Shown here piece after piece: positions 1 to 14,587 of a stretch of DNA of 64,000 bases; position 1 is the stretch's first letter, and each line of letters opens with the position of its first letter. Source of the stretch: Uloborus plumipes (Eukaryota > Arthropoda > Arachnida > Araneae > Uloboridae). The DNA is taken from assembly GCA_038373865.1 (NCBI GenBank), contig JAXGGA010000031.1:186001-250000 (forward strand), in the 5' to 3' direction. The position numbers and the translations under genes are program-made. The notes below the pieces were generated by a model. That model saw only the letters and a program-made list of their open reading frames with translations. It did not search any database and was not told where the DNA came from.

Positions 1-3000
1 TGTTCCTATGGAAAGTACCCGGATTTTCGGTTTCTGCCTTCAGTTTCGGTGGCGTTTTACGCTGATGTGGAGCAGGGCCTTAACAGACGTTTTTCCATCT
101 AAGCTTGATAGATATAGTCAAGTGCTCATGCATATGCTGACTTTAAATCTCTGTGCGCATGCATGAATCTTTACTTGTCTCTCTATAACATCAGTCGCTG
201 GCAAACAGCATTTGAATAAGGTTATGTGCTGTGCGTTCTCTTCTTTTTTTTTTCGTACCAACTTCAAAGTAAAGTACAAAACAGCTAGTGCAACTCCACT
301 GCATGAAATTTTGTTAGAAATTTAGCGACAGCCAGGTTGAGACCCTTTGTAAGGTTCAAATCGCCTTCGTTGACCATTTACTAGCATATTTTTTTCACTT
401 TATTTAAACGCTTTTTGTCGAAAATCAATAAGAGTCCTTTGAATTTCCACACTTAATTTTCTAACAGATTGTTTGATCACTCTTCCATTTTTGTAATTTA
501 AGCTCTTAACTGTACCAACTCAACAATTTTGGTGATTTTCAATGCTTTTTGAAGACTTTAGTTTGATGCTTTGTATCAACCTAAATTTCTGTTGCCCAAA
601 AAAATTTTCATTTACATGTTACTTGGCTTGATAGCCAACTCAAAATTTATAATGCGAACAAACTTTGTCGCAAGCGTCAGATGTCTTCTGATCTTTATGC
701 TCTTTTTTAGCAAGGAAAAATAATCTTCTGAACTACTCTAATTTTTAGGTATTGAAAAAGGGATAGACTTAAAGTTGATTTTTCTGTCTTTTTGGCATTG
801 GGAAAATTATCTTTTCCTCGTCAAAGCTCTACTCGGAATCGAAGCTCGCCCTTTTCTGCATTGAAAAAGGGGGTCCATTTGCAACGCAAGACACGTGTCT
901 GAAGTAATTACTGCCACTTGTTTGCCAATTATGTGTGCCTATTTATTCTGAAAATTATTTATAACCTATTTAAAAAAATAATAATTTACTAATGAGTATG
1001 TTTATAATAAAAACGAGAATAAGGAGTAGCAAATAAACAAATGTTTTACCAATCAAAACCCTCTTCAGAAAATCGATATCCAAGAAAAAATTGAACTTCT
1101 AAATTTCTTTCTCAAGCACAACGGCAATTATTTAACTCAGCTTGCTACAAAAGTGCATATTTAAGAAACCCATCTTTTCTTCTAGTCCGAAATTATTTGC
1201 AATTCGGCTCATGCTCTAATCGGATCGAGATGAAGAACCAAAAGAGCCGCTCTTTTCTTCCCGTGTATTAATTGGAAGTACTCCTGGTACCAGCTTCTAA
1301 TATGAGTAATTGACAATCCTTGTCTTTTATGGTTCATGCAAATCGAGCTCCTACTAGACGGTCTTGCGTTTTCCACATTATGTGCATTGAATAAATTACG
1401 CAACCTTTTGGTCTGAAGGGAAGAAAATAATTTGCGTTTTTTCTTCGGCTCTTTTGAAATGTATCATACGAAGTAGCGTTTAAAATGGAAGTTAAAGAAA
1501 AGCTGCCATGTTTAGTTTCAGTAAAATATGGCCTCTTACTTAAAAATAAATAGATATGTTTTCGTTTTTTTTTAATGTCTGAACATACTAAGTCGAAGAT
1601 CATTCTACTTTCCTTTCCTAACTTTTATTTTTTTTAATTACAGTTTTGGCAGAAATTCACTAATAGAGACCAAAATGTATTGTACTACTGTTAAGTATAG
1701 AAAAAATCTGCGTAATACTAAATATATTCTAAATTTGTGCAAAAGTACTAGGAATACTGAAAACGTTGTTTTCAAAATAAAGTAATCTAAACCCACGAAA
1801 TTAGTCCTTAGTAGTAAATGCACTTTTATTTTCAGCAATTAAAATAAATAAAGTATTGCAAAAAAGTGTGTACCAAGTGTAAAAGGACAGACACTTTTAC
1901 TTTAATTTAATGTAGAAAGAAAATACGTTAATATTTTTCAAAGTTAATTTTTAATATTTGTCCCCATTTTCCTTTGATAGTTATGCTAAGGCATGAGTAT
2001 TCAATGTTTTTTTAAGATAATATTTAACATAATTAAACAGTTACAGAATGGAGAAAGTAGTTAGAGAAACATCTTTACACTTCTAAATAAAACTGTCAAA
2101 AATTCTAACAGGTGACATGAAACGCATGTAGTCGCAAACGAATGAAAACTTGTGAGTTTTTATTGGCAACAATTGCCTGACGTAGAGGGCGTTAGTTGTA
2201 AACCAGTAAGTTAACAAATAAAAATGACGACTGCATAGGAGAAGTCACAAAACATCACACTTGGAGGATTTTCATGGCAAAAATTTCGTTGCACAATAAG
2301 CAGTGGTTTTCTATCGGCTAACTACAACACATACTCCGTTTTTTCCTATGCATTCGCCATTTTAAATGCTTAGTTTAATAGTCTAGCTACTAGTACTTTC
2401 TACTTCGGGTACTTAATGCTAGGAACAAGTTTATGTCTATCCATTCCTTAGGATCAAACTTTGCTTCGCTTCATTTATTAGTCATTTTTTATATTGTTTA
2501 GAATGGTAGTGATATTTGTCGGACACTATGTAGTTTTAAACTTTGCCAAAAAAGAACAACGCAGGAAGAACTTAACAATGTAAATACCAATGTCATATTT
2601 GCATGAATATATTTTGATTAAAATTTAACGTCGCAACCTTCATTCCTTTACTAAAAAACAATCTGTGCATTCCATTCCTATACTTGAAAAAAAGCTTTTC
2701 AGTAAATGCTATCTTTATCTATACATCAAGTTAGTTATCAGTTGTCAGAAACAAAGAATTCCTGCAAACTGTTAGGGTTAACGGTCAATTTATGGAGGAA
2801 GCCATTAGTTATCAGTATATTCTTCTATCGTTTTCCTTCCGCAAATCATACCATTGGCACCATAAAGAACAAGCACTTTTTCGTCGGACTTGCTATTAGG
2901 GAGAAGCTGAAGTTGTATTAAGCAATATATCACAAACCTCGATTTTTTCTTTTTAACTTTTTTACTTCTGGATATTCTGTTGAGTTTTCGCTGTTGTAGT

Positions 3001-5074
3001 TTACAGCGAAGATTTTATGAGTTTATTAATGTAGATGTTTGAAAAAATAAATACGTGAGAAACATTTCAATTTAAAGATATTACATACAACGTATTTTAA
3101 CTAATCTGCAATTTTGAAATAAGCTAACACAAGAATCGTTATAGATAGCATTGCAAAATCGGTTTTTATTGCAAAGAACGTCGAAAAGGTTATCAATCCA
3201 CAATATTTTTTGAATCCGGGTTATTGCTTAACAATACCCGAATAACCATCCCGGCATTGGCCCCCAATTTACTTGATATGAATCCGTGAGATTTCTGTCT
3301 TTGGAGTTACATGAAAGACTTGGTGCACAAGATACTGACAAACCTCAATAGCCTCAAGAGGTCCATTACTGACTCATTTGCAAACATTAAAAGATACACT
3401 TAAACAAATAATTGGTCCTTTTGTGACTAGATCGCCCTACAGTATATCCTCTGAAGATCCTCACTTTGAAAACATGGTGAATAAATTACCTTGTCGTATT
3501 CTGTTCAATAATAAATTTGCTGTACTATCTGCAACCATTCTTGCGTTGTTTCATTTAGTTGTCTGTTAATTAAAAAGCACCTTGAGATTGTACAAGTAAT
3601 TTGAAAATATATTTTAATAGCTACAATTATTAAAAATACGTGTAGCTGCTTAGAACAATGACTAACATTTCCCTATTATGCGGCAAATAAATTTGTCAAA
3701 GATTTAAAGCTTTTTCTATTAACCTTTTTCACTGCGCCATATCCAAACAATGATGACGCCTACACGATTGCTTAAAAATACGCGTAGTTCTCAGAATCGC
3801 TGCAATATGTAGATTAGTCGCCACTCACCTTATACAGTGTGATCTAAAAATAACCGAATTATTCATTTAAATCATAGAATACGTCTGGCAGTAAAGCGGG
3901 CGTTTATAGCATTAGAACGTATTTCGTTTTTTTGAACGCAGCAAATTTCATGCTAATTGATTTGAGGGGAAAAAAGCACGCTTATTATAATGACAATAAT
4001 TTTGGTTTGTGTCGTAAAAATATGGAGCAAATATTAAATTTTGTTTTAAACTCGGTAAAAAAAACTGTTGACAGCTTCAATTTATTTTTAAAAAGTTGAC
4101 GATTGGTGACGATTATATGAGTAGCACTCAAAATTACACGTGGTTTAGTGTTTTTAAAAATGGCAGTGATAAACTAAATAATGACTTAAGACCTCGACAA
4201 GTCTTACATCTTTCAAGAAAAGAAAATTATTTGTGGAAATATTATTACAAGCTTTATATCATTTGTAGTAAAGAGGTTTTGATGTCAAACCCCAAAATTT
4301 TTTTAAAGTTGTTTTCATTGCTTGGTATTGCACCACTTCACAAAACCAGAAAAGCTTTTAATAATATGAAAAAAAACTATTAATCTTTCACCATATTCTC
4401 CTGATCAACTATCGCGTAGCTATTTTATTTTAAATAAAACTAAAAATGCAAAGAAAAGAGCTTTTTACAATGGTGTTTCAGCTTTTAAAGCAGTCGTGAC
4501 ATATGCTCTGAGGAAATTTTCAAAACCGAATTTTAAAAGTGTATGGAAAAATGGTTGACAGTTCAAAACTCTGTATTGACGTAAATGGATCTATTTTAAA
4601 TAAATAATAGCTCAAAATCATATTACTTTGATTATTGTATTCTATCACTAAAATATTCTGTTATTTTGTTATTTGCTAAGTTTGCGTTAGGTTCAAAGAT
4701 CATCCGAAGTTTGGTGATTCAGTTTGCTTTCATCTACCCCATTTACGTACTATAGTTTCTGAAAATATGCTTTTCCCCTTGCTCAATCTTCTCACAAAAA
4801 CTGCACTAAGATTAGGCAGAAATACGGGACAAACACGAATAATAAATCGAGTAAGTGAATCTAAAGAGAAATATACCAAATTTTTTTTCATGCAAATATT
4901 AAATCAAAAAATGTTTAAATAAACTTTTGATTGTATGTATATTAAAATGCATATATTTCTGAAAAAAAACTTTGCTTTCGTTTCGCTTGAAAGTTTTTTT
5001 TTCCAGATTGGAAGTAAAATATATGAAAATTGTGCATAATATAACGTTGTTCTTTGATAGAAGAAACATTTATA
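1..5074. other. Gene-free AT-rich DNA
   Basis: I see no supportable gene or transposon terminus here. Short open frames are scattered and lack coding character. A segment near 2170-2300 shares a degenerate motif (GACGTAGA followed by GGCG) and a CACACTTGG stretch with 11870-12030, so both may be remnants of one old repeat. The stretch 827-930 is a little richer in GC and also looks repeat-like, but I could not name it. Confidence 0.5.
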
Positions 5075-5302
5075 CCGTAAATCAGGGTTACTTGGACCCA
5101 GAAGAGGGCTACTTGAGCCCACAGTAAAATGATAAAATCTGGGTTTGGTACTAGCGTTAGAGACTGCAGAGGGCTTCTACCTAGTGGAGAAACGAGGAAC
5201 TACGTGCAAGTCTTCAACTAGTAGGTACCAAACCTAGATTTTATCATTTTATTGTAGTGGGCTCAAGTAACCCCCTAGGGTCCAAGTAACCCTGATTTAC
5301 GG
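5075..5302. mobile_element. Pogo-like MITE, 228 bp, TA target duplication
   Basis: The element begins CCGTAAATCAGGGTTACTTG and ends with its reverse complement, flanked by TA at 5073-5074 and 5303-5304. The two ends pair for roughly 85 bases, including an inner GGGCTACTTGAGCCC site. The middle and right part (about 5150-5302) match the right end of the larger element at 14406-16062, including the stretch reading GAACTACGTGCAA. It has no coding capacity. I infer it is a deletion derivative mobilised by the transposase of that family. Confidence 0.9.
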
Positions 5303-5819
5303 TACCTCTGAAACAATTAATGTACGAATGGATCGAACTTTTTTTAAAGGACAAAAATTGCAATAAATAAAAATAAATGACATAGAGAATGCGATGAAGA
5401 ATAATGTTTAATGCTCAGAACTAAAACGTGAAACAAATGTACAAACTTCATTTTATAGAAGAAATTCACAATCAAACACAAAAACGTACAATATGAACTC
5501 ATAAAATAAATTAAAAACTTGGTATATCAATAAATAGCAATAGAATCATACAATAATAAGTGTAGAAATATAAGGCGAGAATGATTCAGTGAAATAAGAA
5601 TGTACCCTTGTTATACAAAAGGGCATCAAAAGTTGGTATAAGAAATATTCTAAATTCGAACTTTGTACGATATCGTCAGAAATTGATCCTGAAGGTACTT
5701 AAGACAGCATTGAAAGGGCACAGGAAACTTCATGAGCACATTTATTAGACAAAATTACATGCATACATCAAGTGCAAATGGAAAATCATGAAATGCAAAA
5801 ACAATACCTTAAAAAGGAA

Positions 5820-6140
5820 GAGAGAGAGAAGAAAAAATCTATCTCCCTTTCAACACTTCGTAAATCTTGAAAAGCTTCTGCTTAGAGTTTAAGTATTCCA
5901 TCATTAAGGGAGAAAACTTCATACTTTCATTTTCTGTGCCTCTTGATCATTATCGATTTTTAAAGAGGAAAAAAAGACAAAATTCCGGTGCATGTTACAA
6001 CTGAGGAGCGCATTTCAAATCGCGTTGCAGGTTTCCAGAACCTCCAGAGGAAGATTGATTGCATTTAAGACGTCGAGAGAGGGGGAGAAAGAACACCTTC
6101 AAAACTCGAGAATTTTACTCTCGGAATTAGTATTCAGAGC
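5820..6140. other. GC-richer island upstream of satellite
   Basis: This stretch includes an open frame at 5992-6249 that runs straight into the satellite, so the frame is not credible as a gene. The part 5985-6120 has more C and G than its surroundings and no visible repeat structure. It could be conserved non-coding DNA or an old repeat. I see no protein similarity. Confidence 0.3.
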
Positions 6141-8450
6141 TCTCTCGCGGCAGTTGCTTGTCATTTTCTTATCAGTAAAACAACATTCATTCTACTCCGC
6201 TCAGAAAGATGAAGGGATTTTTAAAATAATAGTATTCCAGTTTTTTTAATGGAATAACTAGGCAGATTTAGAAATGAAACAAAGAACACATATGAAAATA
6301 AGTTACATACGATTTGAACAAATAATTTTATGACATGTTTCCAAAGTTGAAAAAATATTTTTTCTTTTTGTTGTTATTTTCGAACCAGTGAAACAACATT
6401 CATTCTATTTCGCTCAAAAATATGAAAGGATAGTTAGGAAAATTATTCTATCTTTTTCCAAATGAAACTAAGTTACATACGAGTGACAACTGTATCCTAC
6501 TACGTGGATGTAAACAAATAACTTCATGACAAATTTCTTAAAATCCTAAATTAATTTCTTTTCTGAAACTATATTGCCGGTCATTTTCTTATCAGTAAAA
6601 CAACATTCATTCTACAAAGCTCAGAAAAATGAAGGGATTTTCAGAAAAATAGTATTCTAGATTTTTTAATAGAATAACTTGGCAGATTTAGAAATGAAAC
6701 AAAGAACAGATAAAACTGAGTGACAACTGCTTCATGTCACATAGTTCTTAGCAAATAATTTTATAACATATTTCCCTAAATCAAACATACATATTTTGTT
6801 TTATTGCCTGTCATTTTCTTATCAGTAAAACAACATTCATTCTACTCCGTTCAGAAAGATGAAGGGATTCATAGAAGAATATTATTCCACAGTTTGCTTG
6901 ATGGAATAACTAGGTAGATTTGGAAATGAAACAAAGAACATACAAAAATAAGTTACATAAGAGTTGAACAAATTATTTCATGACGTTTCCAAAATTGGAA
7001 AAAACATTTTTTTTTTGCCTTTCATTTTTCGTATTAGTAAAACAATATTCATTCTATTCCGCTCAGAAATATGGAAGGAAAGTTAGAAAATAGTGTTCCA
7101 GCTTTTCTAAATGAAACAAAGAACAAATTAAACTAAGGTACATACGAGTGACAACTGTTTCCTACTACGTGGATGTAAACAAATAACTTACTGACAAATT
7201 TCTTAAAATCAGAAATTCACTTTTTTAAAAAAACTTTATTGCCTATCATTTTCTTATCAGTAAAACAACATTCATTCTAAACCGCTCAGAAAGATGAAAG
7301 GGTTTTTAGAAGAATAGTATTCCAGTTTTTTTAATAGAATAACTAGGCAGATTTGAAAATGAAACAAAGAACAGATGAAACTAAATTGCATACGAGTGAC
7401 AACTGCTTCATGCTACATAATTTTTAACAAATAATTTTATAACATACTTCCCAAAAATCAAAAACATATAATTTGTTTTATTGCCTGTCATTTTCTTATC
7501 AGTAAAACAACATTCGTTTTACTCCGCTCAGAAAGATGAAGGAATTTATAGAAGAATTGTATTCCAGTTTATTTAATGAAATAACTAGACAGATTTAAAA
7601 AATGATAAAAAGAACAGATGAAAAACTAAGTTGTATACGGTCTTAACAAATAATTTTATGAAATTTCACAAATCGAAAATATAAATTTTTTGCCTGTCAT
7701 TTTCGTATCAATAAATATACTTTCATTCTTCTCCGCTCAGAAAGATGAAGGGATTTTAAGAAGAGTAATATTCCAGCTTTTTTATGGATTAAATAGGCAT
7801 ATTTGGAAATAAAGAAAGAACAGATGAAACTAATTTGCATACTAGTGATAACTGTTTCCTACCACATAGTTCTAAACAAATAATTTCATAACACTGTTCT
7901 TAAAACAATAAATGTTTCTTTTCAGAAACTATATTGCCAGTAATTTACTTATCAGTAAAAACAACATTAATTCTACGCCTCTCGGAAGGATGGAGGGATT
8001 TTTTTGAAAAAAAAAAAAAGCTGAATATTATTTTAACATTGTTTTGTTTTATTGAGATAAGTAGGTACATTTGGTGAAGAAACCAAGAACATTTAAAATT
8101 AGGTTGCATACGAATGACAACTGCTAATTACAATATAAATCTCAACAAACAATTTTATGACAAATTTCTTAAAACCATAAATATAATTTAAAAAATTTTA
8201 TAGTCATATTTTTTGTCATTTTTTTCTTGTCAGTAAAGAAACATTCATTCTATTCCACTCAGAAAAATGAAAAAAAAAAAGAATAGTATTCAGTTTACTT
8301 TAGTGGAATTACTAGATAGATTTGGAAGCAAATAAAACCAAGTTGCTAACGAGTTTCAACCATTGCATGCTACATGTTTCCGCACAAATTATTTTACACA
8401 TTCCCAAATCATAAGAAAACTTTTGAGTTTTATTCGCCATTTATATCAAT
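6140..8450. repeat. Tandem satellite, about 10 units in 3-unit higher-order repeats
   Basis: A unit opening with TTGCCTGTCATTTTCTTATC and continuing AGTAAAACAACATTCATTCT recurs at about 6161, 6375, 6581, 6811, 7021, 7246, 7489, 7698, 7941 and 8214. Spacing is about 206-273 bases. Units three apart share diagnostic segments that neighbours lack. For example, CTACTACGTGGATGTAAAC occurs in units 2 and 5, and TTTGTTTTATTGCC ends units 3 and 6. This gives an A-B-C arrangement with a period of about 650-695 bases repeated three times. The last units are the most diverged and contain an A-run. Confidence 0.9.
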
Positions 8451-11400
8451 GTGAGTTACAACGTATCACATCATTGACTTCGTCTTTGAAGTTATTATGC
8501 AATAAGAATACTGATAGATTTTATAAGTTTAAAATTCAAACTGGTAATATTTAGAACGGAGTATGCAGTTTACCGTTTATATAATATCTTAAAAGATACA
8601 TTTCCCCATAAGGTGCAAATCAATTTTCCTTCCAGTGGGAGAAAAACCAAAGTAAGTGCTTTTTCCGAAAAGTGAAGTAATCGCAGTTACGAATTTAGAA
8701 AATATTTTTACATGTCTCGCAAATTATAAATCAAGTTCAACTCCGTGGTATACTTTGCAAGAAAGATCATAGATATTAATAATCTAAGCTCTTTAAAATT
8801 ATGTCAGAAATTGAGCTTAAGTTTTAATGTATTTTAAAATATAAAATTTTTAAAATATAAATTAACTTAATGGAAGTATTGTTGCAGGAGGTGTTTAATA
8901 AACGCCAAGAAAAGCAAAAAAGGGAGACAATTCTTAAATCAATGTTCACACCACTATTACCATTAGCTTAAAAGCATATAGTACATTTTCATTCAACGTG
9001 AGCGAGAAGAAGTAACTGAAGTTTTTTCTTATTAAAATATGCTATGAATGATTTGGGAGCAATTTTTAGTATATTAGGAAGTTATCCTTTTTTGATGACT
9101 TTTTTTCTATAAAATGTACCGATTTATGCATAAGCTTACTAGCAATTCTTTTCAACAAAATCTACAGTATGTAATAAGGATTCTAACATGAACTTTATGG
9201 AAGATCATTGCACTATTTTAGATATTAGCAAGGAAAAATATTATAAACATAAATAAAAGCAGACAGATATCATATGCAAAAAAATAGGAATAATGTATTG
9301 AATAAGAACGATAACTACGTAAGAAATGGTGCATCTATCTTATTTCGATTGCTAAACACAAGAAAAGATTTCATATACCCAAAAAAAAAAAGATCAATTT
9401 CTAAATTCCATGGCATAAAATTCTGCAAGGAAAGGTTTATCGATTTAAAGTTTCTAAAGGAAACAACTTGACGAATTAAGCAACCTTTAGTTTGCGACTT
9501 ACTATTTTTTAAGTAATAGTTATGGATACATGTTATTTTTAGCTATTTCCTTGAAAATAAAGTTTCTGCTCTTGCAACCGTCGCGAAACACTATATTTCA
9601 AAAGATGCATTCAAAATGCCTTGAAATTTTCCCTGACTTATTTGAAATACTGCTTTATCGGAAATGAAATATGTTCATTTTTGTATAATCAATGGCTTTT
9701 AGAATGCTATTGGATTTACGCTAAATTTTAAATACATTAATTGATTTCTCATTTACAAAGTTGTTTTCACTGTTCTAGTTTTATAAAAATAATGCGGTTT
9801 CTAACATTGGTGTTCAACAAGGAATTATTAAAAATTATCTAAATAATCCCTCGTTTATATAAATTTTTCACATATATGATATTAAAGAAAAATGAATTTG
9901 AACAGTGTGATATTCCATAAAGCACTTATCTTGATCAATAATAAGGATAAAATAATGTTTTATCAGTATGGTAAACACACTTTATTTCTTCTAATAGAGT
10001 TCAAACATAAAAATGATTTATTTTAGGCGATTTAGTAGCTGGAAGGTGGTACTAGATGAGCATAACAAATTAGTAGTATTTTTCTGCTCAATATGTGCAG
10101 TCCAACCCCTGATTAGAATATCAGTTAAAGGAATATACGTCCTAATATAATACATTTTGCGACATACCCAGCAGTAGTAATGTACAATTTCGATCCCGGA
10201 TAATGGATAATGCTTATTAGAATATTGTTTCTTGGCAAAACGGCTATTGTATTAAGCGGGATCCACTGTAATTGAAAAAATTGTATCAGCTTAAGGTAGA
10301 TTATTGTACGTGACCATACAATTCGATAGTTGTCAAAAGTGTTTAATTGAACTTCAACTACATAATTATTAATATGCAATACGTAACCGCCCTAATTTAT
10401 TTCTCTATGTTTACTAATGTCTGGTTAAAATAAAAATAAGCATGACGCAATAATTTAAATGCCGATTTTAAAGTATCATTACTGATATTTTTTAAAAAGT
10501 GAGTCTTAAAAGCATACTTTAGTGCAATTTTATTTCGAAGTTTTTAAAAATATTCAACGCGAGATAGCTGTACCTTAAAGTTATCTTCCTTCAAATAATG
10601 TATCACTGTAACAAAAAAACATTTACAGAGATACAGTTGTCAACAAATAATATCTGTTCTATTCGTTTATCTCTGAGTAGATGAACTTTATTTCTGAAAA
10701 CAGAAGTTTCTTCAGCTGCTTAAAAACATTTATAGTGCTTAACACTTCAAAGAGATTCTATCTAAGATCAAATTTTCTTTCTTTTTAAATTTCGATTAGT
10801 TTAATACTATTACCACAAGCTTGGAAATTATTTTCTTGCTATATGCTCATTAACCATACTTTAACTAATCAATAACTTAGTTCAGTATAAATGAATCACA
10901 ATTTGAAGATTTGCTTCGTGAAAAGAATTAAAAAATGCATACTTATGTACAAGGTTATAGCTCCCGTATGCATTTCGCACATCTTCATTGATTATCAAAC
11001 TTCATTACCATTTTGTTAAGAATTTCTTTTACACATTTTAAGAACACTTAGAAAGTTGCAATACAGACGATTGATTAATTTTTGACTTTATATTAAAGAA
11101 GCATTATGTGTAAAACATCATTTTGAAATTCTTTCTGGGACGTTCTCTAGTTTGAATAAGCAAATTTTGGAACACCGGGCGTTCAAGTTCAGGAATGCTC
11201 CTGACATTACCAAAATGGGTATAAGCTTGTGCACGAATTATTTTTCTATGGAGCAAATATTTATTTTTTTATGATTTTTAGCAACGGTTAGGTTATTAAT
11301 AAAAATCTGTATATGTAGGCTTCTTCTCCCCAGTATTCAGATTCTAAGCAATTCATGTTAGAATGCTATGGTATTGACCGTAATTTCACCCGCTTTCCCT

Positions 11401-12409
11401 AAACCTTTATTCTCTTAGAGCTACTGCCAACGATAATTGATTCCAGAAATTATTATGATAATACCTTCACAAACTTAAAAAACAAAATTGATATGGTGTT
11501 TCGATTATTGAAAATTCGGTTATTTTAAGTTTGTATTATTGGTGTTTTACTGTAATAAAAAAAATAAGTAACTGAAAGGTTAAAAATGAAACACGAATAG
11601 GAAGAAAACAGCTAAAAATTAAAATACAGCTAGCCTAAAATATAGTTTTTCAGTCACAAAGTAAGCATTTTCTATAGGACATCTTTTTCTTGCTAATAGT
11701 GTAACAATCCGTTAAAAAAAACGCAGAAAAAGGTGTCTGAGAAAGATATTTATCATGTAAAAAATTACTGACAAATACACAAACAGTTGAGATGAACGAA
11801 TTCTGATACGAAAGAAATACATTTGGAACATATCGGGAAGAATAAAACACTTTTCCCATGCATTAATTGCTGGACGTAGATGGCGCTAGTTGCTAGTCTA
11901 TTAAGCTAGGAAAAGAAAGTGGCACCTTCACAAAATGAAGTGCAGTGTATGCTGCGGTTACCTGAAAGAAATACAGCAATAACCGAAAAAGAAATATTCG
12001 TCCATGAAATCCAACCAAGTGTGATATTTTACAGATATTTATGATACATTTAGCGAAAATTTATTCGTAAGATTATCTGATTTTTTTGGTTAGCATTAAT
12101 GCGCTTTTTCCTGCGTATTATCCATCTTTATTTCTTAATGCAATTGGCAAGCAAGTAGCATATTCTACTCAGGTAATTAATAGCAGATTTTTTTTTTTTT
12201 TTTGAGTTTTTCATTCTTATGCAGCGAGCATTTTATTTCACTTGTTGGTACATATATTATTAATTTTTAGAAAGGTAAAGATCTCTCGCTGACAAATTGC
12301 ATACTGTAATTTAAAAAAAGTCCATATCTCAAAATCTTTTGTGTGAAAAAAAACTCGATAATAATTGCTTTTCAATAACTACTTGGTCCCTCACTACAAA
12401 GTTCGCAGT
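8450..12409. other. Gene-free AT-rich DNA
   Basis: I find no gene, transposon terminus or tandem array. The open frames at 9274-9471, 10125-10379 and 11650-11859 are short, AT-driven and show no recognisable domain. A short motif near 11870-12030 resembles one near 2170-2300. Confidence 0.5.
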
Positions 12410-12560
12410 AAGAATTAATTCAAGTCAGGATCATGTTCTTTGACCGATGAAGCAAAGGTTTTTAATTCGAATTTCTTTTCCGACGTTCTTACTTATCACG
12501 CCCTAATTGGGGGGAAACCCCCACCCATCATTTTTCTCAGTTATTCTTTTGTGGAACTTT
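12410..12560 (+). repeat. Copy 1 of a dispersed 150-bp segment
   Basis: The segment starts near GAATTAATTCAAGTCAGG, includes AAAGGTTTTTAATTCG, and ends near a CACGCCCTAATTGGG stretch followed by a C-rich tract. It aligns with 16875-17050 in the same orientation. Both copies lie in small open frames that share a KVFNS...FFS...HALIG pattern. The frames diverge afterwards and begin at unrelated positions, so I do not call a gene. It could be a duplicated non-coding element or an old repeat. Confidence 0.6.
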
Positions 12561-12949
12561 TTGGAGAGATTAGAGCGCAGACAAATTCGCAATTTACACA
12601 ACTTTTGTTGCACTCACGAATGATGTGGTGAGAAAAGAAACATAACTTTTCGCAGAAGGTATTTTTATTTCTCGTGATATTTAAGAAAGAATGGAGCAAT
12701 AGGCTAAAAATATTAGAAAAAACCTTTGGAATATTTTCTATCCAAATGCATTTTTCCTTATTTATTGTCGGAACTTTATTCAGTTAGCCCTCGGTGCAAT
12801 ACAAAATGCAACAACAAAATGTATTACTTTATGTGAATTTTCAGACTTTTTTGCTTAAACATACTACATTGCGAGTCCGATTTTATTTCTTCCAGAACAC
12901 GGAAAATACATTATTTTGTCCCACATGTGACAATGAATAAATTTTATTA

Positions 12950-13158
12950 AAATATAATTTAAAAAGTAATGAAAATTTTTAATGGTAAAATGACACATGC
13001 TTGGGATTTCTTAAGCAACAAAATTTGTTCTTTACCAGTTATTTATTTAATGCAACATGACGAAAATATAAAATTATTAAAAGGTCTATTTAAAATAAAA
13101 TAAATAGATTTTTTAGCTGTCAGATGCAGTACAAGATGGCCATTTTCCCACGGAATGG
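12950..13158. mobile_element. Degraded copy of the ATTCCACG MITE
   Basis: The right end reads AAGATGGCCATTTTCCCACGGAAT, close to the terminus of the elements at 27727-27954 and 35921-36147. The interior GGGATTTCTTAAGCAACAAA also matches their centres. The left terminus is not recognisable. It is probably an old, eroded copy. Confidence 0.55.
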
Positions 13159-14403
13159 CCTACTTATTGGTATTAAGATTCAGCTATAAGATATGTGGTG
13201 ACTCTTAATATTTGGTATAATTATTAAACGTTTAAGATTGCATATTGATTTCACTTCGCCCTGCTTGAATTTCTCATCATGTTGTCTTTGTGAGTGGTAA
13301 TTAGAGTGTCACGTGATCTATTACTTTATGCGTCGAGTCGACTTGTTGCATTGCCGTTGATGCATAGCGAGTCATATAATCCGTTGTTACATGCGTTTTC
13401 TTTATTAATTTTTGCAAATGACATGTGTTCGCATGTAACTGTTTTGTTTTTACTTTATTGTGTTTATCTTTTGCAGGTGTAGAAGTTTTCACATCTTGCA
13501 ATTTAAAAAATTTAAAATCACTGTTTACCGTTTTTTTTTCTTAAGACTAAGCAATTTTACAATTTTTTCCCTCGCAAGCGTTTTTTACGAGCATTTTTGT
13601 TGAGCACGTACTTTAATATTGTTTAAATAAAATCATTTGTGACATTTCTAGTAAATGAAGGCGGTGATCCTGCTGTGTATTGCATATGTTATTCTGTAAT
13701 GAATATTTGGATGAATGATGCCTCAATTCTAATATTTTATTCATTTATATTATTATCTTGTTTATTTTTGAAGCGTCATAAAACACTTTTGCCAAATTTA
13801 TTCAACTGAGATAAGTTTTAAAGCCATTTTTGCACGATTCTATTCTTTCCCACACGCAGAAATGGGCTTTTTTTATTTAATTTATTTATTTTTTTTTATT
13901 TATGTTTTTATTTATTTTTATTTTTTTATTCATTCATTTTTTTTTTTTTTTGTTTCTTCTGAAGGTTCCTGTGCTAATCTTAGTTTTGAATAATATAATT
14001 TGAAAATGTAACAAACCGATGACTTTTTCTTTATTCTTCAACTTCATAAGGAAGCTTTAATCAATAGCACTTAATTTAAATTGGGATTTACAAAATTAGC
14101 CTTAAAGGTAAAACATTGAAATTTGAAAGGACAAAGCAGCTGTCTTTTTATCATTATAATAAACTCTTGTAAACGTAGGCTTCAATGTAACATTATATTC
14201 ACTGCTTTTAGTTTTTCAAATTCATGAATTATGAATGCAGCGACAGCAGCTAAAATTCGTTAAATCTTACCACAGGCAAAGCCTCGACGGGTAACGCTAG
14301 TTATTGATATAAACTAATTTTATTTATATTTTGCAGAGTAAAAAATGCCTTTTTTATATCCTTTTTTATGGCATTTAATTAACACCACTCTTTTAATATA
14401 CAA
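13159..14403. other. Gene-free DNA with T-rich low-complexity tract
   Basis: The stretch 13868-13952 is almost only T and A with TTTATTTATT repeats. Overlapping opposite-strand frames at 13294-13501 are mutual shadows with no domain. I see nothing else I can support. Confidence 0.5.
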
Positions 14404-14587
14404 TACCGTAAATCAGGGTTACTTGAACCCAATTTTAGTAATGTTCCAGATAAATCCTTATTTACATCAATACATAATGTTATGAAATCAAACAATGCTT
14501 ATAATTATTAAAGAATACCCATAAATAAAGCATGTAACCTTTAAATTTGGTTTATTTCATTTACTAAATTTCTGAATGTTTTTTTCT

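Noticed and set aside
6160..8300. CRISPR-like array
   Set aside because: The genome is eukaryotic and units are ~220 bases without short unique spacers; it is a satellite.
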